Shown here: piece by piece, positions 60,151 to 64,000 of the stretch
Layout: every line of letters begins with the position of its first letter
Position numbering within the stretch: the stretch's first letter is position 1
Assembly (NCBI GenBank): GCA_002427755.1
Contig: DIYO01000004.1
Coordinates: forward strand, 310,001-374,000
Direction: 5' to 3'
DNA length: 64,000 nt
Source of the DNA: Roseivirga sp. UBA6052
Lineage (GTDB): Bacteria > Bacteroidota > Bacteroidia > Cytophagales > Cyclobacteriaceae
Translations under genes and position numbers: made by a program
Notes under the pieces: generated by a model
Told to the model about the DNA's origin: nothing
Database searches by the model: none
Seen by the model: the letters and a program-made list of their open reading frames with translations, nothing else

Positions 60151-60924
60151 CTAAAAGTTTACTACTTCTTCTATGTATTTATGAGTAGTTAATATTTCTG
60201 TTCTATCCTTGAATATGGCCACCGTATGTTCAAAGTGAGCTGAAGGTTTACGATCTCTTGTTCTAATCGTCCAACCATCATTCTCCTGAACAATGTTTCG
60301 AGTTCCTAGATTGATCATCGGTTCGATAGCTATCACCAAACCTTCGTTCAACTTGGGTCCTCTACCACGTTTGCCATAATTAGGAACCTCCGGACCTTCA
60401 TGAAGATTTCTCCCCAATCCATGACCTACAAGCTCTCTAACCACTGTATATCCCCTATCTTCAACGTACTTCTGAATTGCGAAAGCAACATCTCCGATTC
60501 GGTTACCAAACTTGGCCTCTTCAATACCTACATACAACGACTCCTTCGTTGTCTTTAAAAGTGATAATGTCTCTTGGGAAATTTCTCCTACCGGATAGGT
60601 ATAAGCGGAATCGCTATGAAAACCTTTGTAGAAGACTCCACAATCTATAGAGATTATATCACCGTCTTTTAATTCATACTCGCTTGGAAATCCATGAACT
60701 ACATTCTCGTTCACCGAAATACAAAGCGTTGCTGGAAAACCATTGTATCCTTTAAAGGATGCTACGCCTCCATGATCTCGGATAAACTCTTCAGCGATTT
60801 TATCCAAGTCTTTTGTCTTAATGCCAGGCCTTACGCTCTTGGCTACTTCACCGTGTGCCTTGCCCAAAATTTGAGCGCTTTCACGGATGATCTCTATCTC
60901 CTCTTCGGTCTTATAGAAGATCAT
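60151..60924 (-). CDS. map: methionine aminopeptidase, type I
   Basis: Removes the initiator Met from nascent chains with two metal ions. In the 257-residue protein the ligands are visible: ISIDCGVFYKGFHSDSAYTY (both Asp), ELVGHGLGRNLHEGPEVPNY (His), LVIAIEPMINLGT (Glu) and the final SAHFEHTVAI (Glu). It overlaps the secY stop by one base (TAATG), so the product is made alongside the translocon. Confidence 0.96.
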   Translation of the reverse strand: MIFYKTEEEIEIIRESAQILGKAHGEVAKSVRPGIKTKDLDKIAEEFIRDHGGVASFKGYNGFPATLCISVNENVVHGFPSEYELKDGDIISIDCGVFYKGFHSDSAYTYPVGEISQETLSLLKTTKESLYVGIEEAKFGNRIGDVAFAIQKYVEDRGYTVVRELVGHGLGRNLHEGPEVPNYGKRGRGPKLNEGLVIAIEPMINLGTRNIVQENDGWTIRTRDRKPSAHFEHTVAIFKDRTEILTTHKYIEEVVNF

Positions 60925-62252
60925 TAGGCAACAGCAACATTCTGAGAACGTCCTCTCATTCTACCTGACTTCATCATACCCTCATAGTGTCTCATGAGCA
61001 AGTAGCTTTCGATTTGCTGTAACGTATCTAAAATTACCCCTACCATAATCAATAGCGAAGTACCTCCATAGAAGTAAGAGAATTGCTGACCTACACCTGC
61101 GTTATAAGCAAAGGTTGGAAGGATAGCAATTATCGCTAAGAATACAGAACCAGGTAAAGTGATTCTATCTAAAACATCTCCAATAAAGTCAGATGTCGGC
61201 TTGCCCGGCTTTATACCCGGAATGAAACCACCATTTCTTTTCAGGTCATCCGCCATGTTAGATGGATTAACTGTAATGGCTGTATAGAAGAAGGTAAAGG
61301 CAATAATTAGAATTGCGAATACCACATTGTATTGCCAAGAGTAAGGATTACTGAACGCCACAGTGATAGCTTGCGCAGTATCACTACTATCCGCCCAGAT
61401 TTGCCCTAAAAGTGTAGGCAAGATCATTAATGCTTGAGCAAAGATGATTGGCATTACACCAGAAGCATTCACTTTTAATGGAATAAACTGACGCTGACCA
61501 CCATATACTTTACCACCAACAACTTGCTTGGCGTACTGTACCGGAATTCTTCTAGTCGCTTGAACTAACGCAACAGTTACTACTACCACGAAGAACAATA
61601 CGATCAACTCAACCACTGAGAATAATGCTCTGCTGATACCATTGGTCTCTACAAATTCGAACCAAGCTGCACCTGGTAAACTTGAGATGATACCAATCAT
61701 GATCAACATTGAAATACCGTTACCGATACCTTTATCAGTGATTTTCTCTCCTAACCACATACAGAACATTGTTCCTGCAGTTAAAAGAACCATTGAAGAA
61801 ATAAGGAAAAGCGTTTGATCCACATTTGGAGACATTGCACCAGCTCCGATTATCGTTACTCTTACGTAACCGAAACTCTGCGCCATTGTAACCAAAATGG
61901 TCAAGATTCTAGTGATTTGAGTTAGCTTCTTACGGCCAGACTCACCTTCCTTTTGCATTTTTTGGAAACTAGGAACCGCTACCGTCATCAACTGAATCAC
62001 AATAGATGCAGAGATGTAAGGCATAATACCTAAACCAAAGATAGAGGCTCTTTGGAATGAGCCTCCTAATAATGTATTCAAAATTCCTAGGATACCTCCG
62101 TCTGCATCAGCTAATGCATCTGGATTAACACCCGGTAACACTACGAAAGAACCAAGTCTGAAAATCACTAAGAATCCAAGCGTGGCTAGGATTCTATTTC
62201 TTAGCTCCTCAATAGCAAAAATGTTCTTTATGGTAGTGAAGAATTTCTTCAT
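60924..62252 (-). CDS. secY: preprotein translocase subunit SecY
   Basis: The 442-residue channel of the Sec translocase, ten membrane helices. FRLGSFVVLPGVNPDALADA, the plug and helix 2 GGSFQRASIFGLGIMPYISA, GIGNGISMLIMIGIISSLPG and the ending SYLLMRHYEGMMKSGRMRGR match SecY. The cytosolic loop VNPSNMADDLKRNGGFIPGI is typical for docking SecA and the ribosome. Confidence 0.97.
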   Translation of the reverse strand: MKKFFTTIKNIFAIEELRNRILATLGFLVIFRLGSFVVLPGVNPDALADADGGILGILNTLLGGSFQRASIFGLGIMPYISASIVIQLMTVAVPSFQKMQKEGESGRKKLTQITRILTILVTMAQSFGYVRVTIIGAGAMSPNVDQTLFLISSMVLLTAGTMFCMWLGEKITDKGIGNGISMLIMIGIISSLPGAAWFEFVETNGISRALFSVVELIVLFFVVVVTVALVQATRRIPVQYAKQVVGGKVYGGQRQFIPLKVNASGVMPIIFAQALMILPTLLGQIWADSSDTAQAITVAFSNPYSWQYNVVFAILIIAFTFFYTAITVNPSNMADDLKRNGGFIPGIKPGKPTSDFIGDVLDRITLPGSVFLAIIAILPTFAYNAGVGQQFSYFYGGTSLLIMVGVILDTLQQIESYLLMRHYEGMMKSGRMRGRSQNVAVA

Positions 62253-62256
62253 ATTA

Positions 62257-62703
62257 TTAAAGCTTTGTAACGGTTCCTCCTGCTTTTTCTATTGCTTCTG
62301 CAGCAGTTGCTGAGAAATGGTGAGCCGTTACGTCCACCTTTGCAGTCAATTCCCCTCTTCCTAAAATCTTGATTAAATCGTTTTTAGAAGCAAGTCCATT
62401 AGATACTAATACTTCAGCATTGATCTCAGTAGCTTTTGTAGCATCTACTAGAGCTTGAAGTGCATCAAGGTTAATTGCTTTATACTCTACTCTGTTTGGG
62501 TTAGTGAAACCAAACTTAGGCACTCGTCTCTGTAATGGCATCTGACCACCTTCGAAACCAGCTTTACGAGAATAACCAGATCTTGACTTAGCTCCTTTGT
62601 GACCTCTTGTTGAAGTACCGCCTTTACCGGAACCAGGTCCTCTACCAATTCTCTTTCTTGTCTTAGTTGAACCTTCAGCAGGTTTTAAGTTATTCAGTTT
62701 CAT
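62257..62703 (-). CDS. rplO: ribosomal protein L15
   Basis: A 148-residue protein with a glycine-rich, basic extended N-terminus (GRGPGSGKGGTSTRGHKGAK, SRSGYSRKAGFEGGQMPLQR) and a globular C-terminal domain (LINVEVLVSNGLASKND-like region, AEAIEKAGGTVTKL). It ends four bases before secY. Confidence 0.97.
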   Translation of the reverse strand: MKLNNLKPAEGSTKTRKRIGRGPGSGKGGTSTRGHKGAKSRSGYSRKAGFEGGQMPLQRRVPKFGFTNPNRVEYKAINLDALQALVDATKATEINAEVLVSNGLASKNDLIKILGRGELTAKVDVTAHHFSATAAEAIEKAGGTVTKL

Positions 62704-62704
62704 C

Positions 62705-62884
62705 TTATGCTTCCTTTACAGTTACAAGGTGATTCACTTTATTAATCATACCAGCAATCTGTGGAGTCAATTCGTGCTCAACAGATCTATTGATTTTACC
62801 TAGACCTAGAGCCTGAATAGTTCTCTTTTGTCTTTCAGGACGATCAATAGTGCTTTTTACTTGAGTTACAATAACTTTTGCCAT
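62705..62884 (-). CDS. rpmD: ribosomal protein L30
   Basis: A 59-residue protein read from the sequence: MAKVIVTQVKSTIDRPERQK at the start, RTIQALGLGKINRSVEHELT in the middle and a hydrophobic-basic end (PQIAGMINKVNHLVTVKEA). The QVKSxIxRPxxQKxTxxALGL pattern is the L30 signature. It is too short for many gene finders and lies between rpsE and rplO as expected. Confidence 0.95.
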   Translation of the reverse strand: MAKVIVTQVKSTIDRPERQKRTIQALGLGKINRSVEHELTPQIAGMINKVNHLVTVKEA

Positions 62885-62890
62885 GATCTA

Positions 62891-63406
62891 TTAACCGTTA
62901 AAAACTACGTCTAAACTAACACCTCTTTGCTCAGCTACCGCATAAGGATCTTTCATCTTTAATAAAGCATCGAATGTTGCTTTTACCACGTTGTGTGGGT
63001 TTGAAGATCCTTTAGATTTAGCCAATACGTTGTGCACACCAGCACTTTCAAATACAGCACGCATCGCACCACCGGCAATTACACCAGTACCTTCAGATGC
63101 AGGCTTGATCAAAACCAAACCTCCGCCATACTTACCAATTACTTCGTGAGGAACAGTACCTTTCAAAACAGGTACTTGCACAAGATTCTTCTTAGCATCG
63201 TCAATTCCTTTAGTGATTGCATCGGTTACCTCGTTAGCCTTACCTAATCCGTAACCTACAATACCGTCACCGTTTCCAACAACCACAATTGCTGAGAAGC
63301 TAAATCTTCTACCACCTTTCACTACTTTGGCTACACGCTTGATCGCTACGACTTTCTCTTTCAAGTCGATTTCACTAGCCTTAATTCTATTCATTACTTG
63401 TGCCAT
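62891..63406 (-). CDS. rpsE: ribosomal protein S5
   Basis: A 171-residue protein near the mRNA entry channel. LKEKVVAIKRVAKVVKGGRR, FSFSAIVVVGNGDGIVGYGL, GKANEVTDAITKGIDDAKKN and IAGGAMRAVFESAGVHNVLA are the two S5 domains. Mutations here are known to affect accuracy and spectinomycin response in other bacteria. Confidence 0.97.
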   Translation of the reverse strand: MAQVMNRIKASEIDLKEKVVAIKRVAKVVKGGRRFSFSAIVVVGNGDGIVGYGLGKANEVTDAITKGIDDAKKNLVQVPVLKGTVPHEVIGKYGGGLVLIKPASEGTGVIAGGAMRAVFESAGVHNVLAKSKGSSNPHNVVKATFDALLKMKDPYAVAEQRGVSLDVVFNG

Positions 63407-63411
63407 GCCAA

Positions 63412-63756
63412 TTAAAATTTAAGACCACCTTCTCTAGCGCCTTCAGCCAACGCCTTTACTTTTCCGTGGTAGATGTAACCGTTTCTATCAAATACTACTT
63501 CAGAAATACCTTCAGCTGTTGCTTTCTCAGCTAATTTCTTTCCTACTTCTTTAGACAATTCTATGTTGGTGTTCTTAGTTGCGCCTAGTTCAGCACTAGA
63601 AGCAGAAACCAATGTATGTCCCTTCTCATCATCGATGATTTGAGCGTATATCTTCGCGTTGCTCTTGAAAACAGAAATTCTAGGTCTAGCAGCAGTACCG
63701 CTTAACTTTCTTCTGATTCCTCTTTTAATTCTAAGTCTACTATTACTAACAGCCAT
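63412..63756 (-). CDS. rplR: ribosomal protein L18
   Basis: A 114-residue 5S rRNA-binding protein. RLRIKRGIRRKLSGTAARPR, ISVFKSNAKIYAQIIDDEKG and VVFDRNGYIYHGKVKALAEG with the closing AREGGLKF are characteristic. Confidence 0.97.
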   Translation of the reverse strand: MAVSNSRLRIKRGIRRKLSGTAARPRISVFKSNAKIYAQIIDDEKGHTLVSASSAELGATKNTNIELSKEVGKKLAEKATAEGISEVVFDRNGYIYHGKVKALAEGAREGGLKF

Positions 63757-63764
63757 GATTATTC

Positions 63765-64000
63765 TTATTTAGCAGCAGTTTTACCAGCCTTTCTTCTAAT
63801 CTGCTCACCAACAAAGCGAACACCTTTACCTTTATATGGCTCAATTTTTCTTAGCTCTCTAAGTTTTGCAGCCACTTGACCAATCAATTCCTTGTCGGCA
63901 CTCTCCAGCTTTACGATAGGGTTCTTACCCTTTTCCATAACAGCTGTAGCTTTCACCTCTTGAGGAACTGCCAAATAGATGTTGTGAGAATAACCCAAGT
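63765..64000 (-). CDS. rplF: ribosomal protein L6, partial (5' end outside the window)
   Basis: The visible 78 residues (LGYSHNIYLAVPQEVKATAV, GQVAAKLRELRKIEPYKGKG, VRFVGEQIRRKAGKTAAK) are the second half of L6, which lies at the base of the L7/L12 stalk near the sarcin-ricin loop. The frame runs on past base 64000, so the TTG at 63998 is not the start. Confidence 0.95.
   Translation of the reverse strand, partial: LGYSHNIYLAVPQEVKATAVMEKGKNPIVKLESADKELIGQVAAKLRELRKIEPYKGKGVRFVGEQIRRKAGKTAAK

Noticed and set aside
1..64000. CRISPR arrays, tRNA or rRNA genes, insertion sequences, prophage
   Set aside because: No regularly spaced repeats, no cloverleaf-like sequence and no transposase, integrase or phage structural genes were seen on either strand.

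Overview
The window is a chromosomal segment of a Bacteroidota bacterium, most likely a marine member of the Cytophagales (Roseivirga/Fulvivirga-like; the genus is a guess from gene style, not a search). Supporting signs are an AT-rich, mostly Shine-Dalgarno-poor gene layout, promoters of the Bacteroidota type (TTTG - about 19 bp - TAnnTTTG, best before carA and gcvT), a Bacteroidota-style LptD and two-domain FtsX/MacB-like permease, an acidic tail on ribosomal protein L17, and a L6-L18-S5-L30-L15-SecY-Map-IF1-L36-S13-S11-S4-RpoA-L17 cluster. No rRNA, tRNA, CRISPR array, insertion sequence or prophage was seen. It is mainly core genome rather than an island.

Layout. 1-2.5 kb: a DUF2975/XRE pair, a repeat-filled spacer of 502 bases (755-1256), and prfB with its programmed +1 frameshift. 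2.5-11 kb: MFS transporter and YhhN protein (overlapping), a GIN-domain secreted protein, MATE exporter with a Nudix hydrolase, RNase HII, an NTF2-like protein and a large FtsX-like permease. 11-19 kb: gcvT, a ComB-like phosphatase, an aspartyl hydroxylase-like protein, dtd-mazG-secreted protein operon, a polytopic membrane protein, a Rossmann/thioredoxin-like pair and two small membrane proteins. 19-26 kb: IscA-like plus ATP-grasp, an unknown membrane protein, a zinc-ribbon protein, the WD40-DivIVA-FolB-helicase operon and a phosphopantetheinyl transferase. 26-33 kb: acyl-CoA carboxylase beta with a SirB1-like protein, and an envelope group (MlaD-like, amidase, LptD). 33-36 kb: lysS and proline dehydrogenase.

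36.3-41.5 kb is the most interesting part: an aromatic amino acid cluster with two DAHP synthase-chorismate mutase fusions, a short prephenate dehydratase-like gene, aroB and aroA. Between the dehydratase-like gene and the second DAHP synthase lies a 19-codon leader peptide with eight consecutive Phe/Tyr codons, followed by competing antiterminator and terminator hairpins: a textbook translation-dependent attenuator (38046-38172).

41.6-56.5 kb: an MsbA-like exporter, a NudK-like hydrolase, SGNH hydrolase, a secreted orphan, a BtuF-like protein with an M42 peptidase, a propionyl-CoA carboxylase-type beta subunit, Ppx/GppA, an Ldh-family dehydrogenase, DivIC/FtsB, carA-eno and a fatty acid desaturase whose coding signal runs upstream of its first ATG. 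56.7-64 kb: the spc/alpha ribosomal cluster on the minus strand, running off the end of the window inside rplF.

Two themes recur: convergent gene pairs that share bases of their stop codons, leaving no spacer, and dispersed intergenic inverted repeats with CGTCAT...ATGACG ends. Spacers between genes not mentioned individually are short and hold nothing I could recognise.
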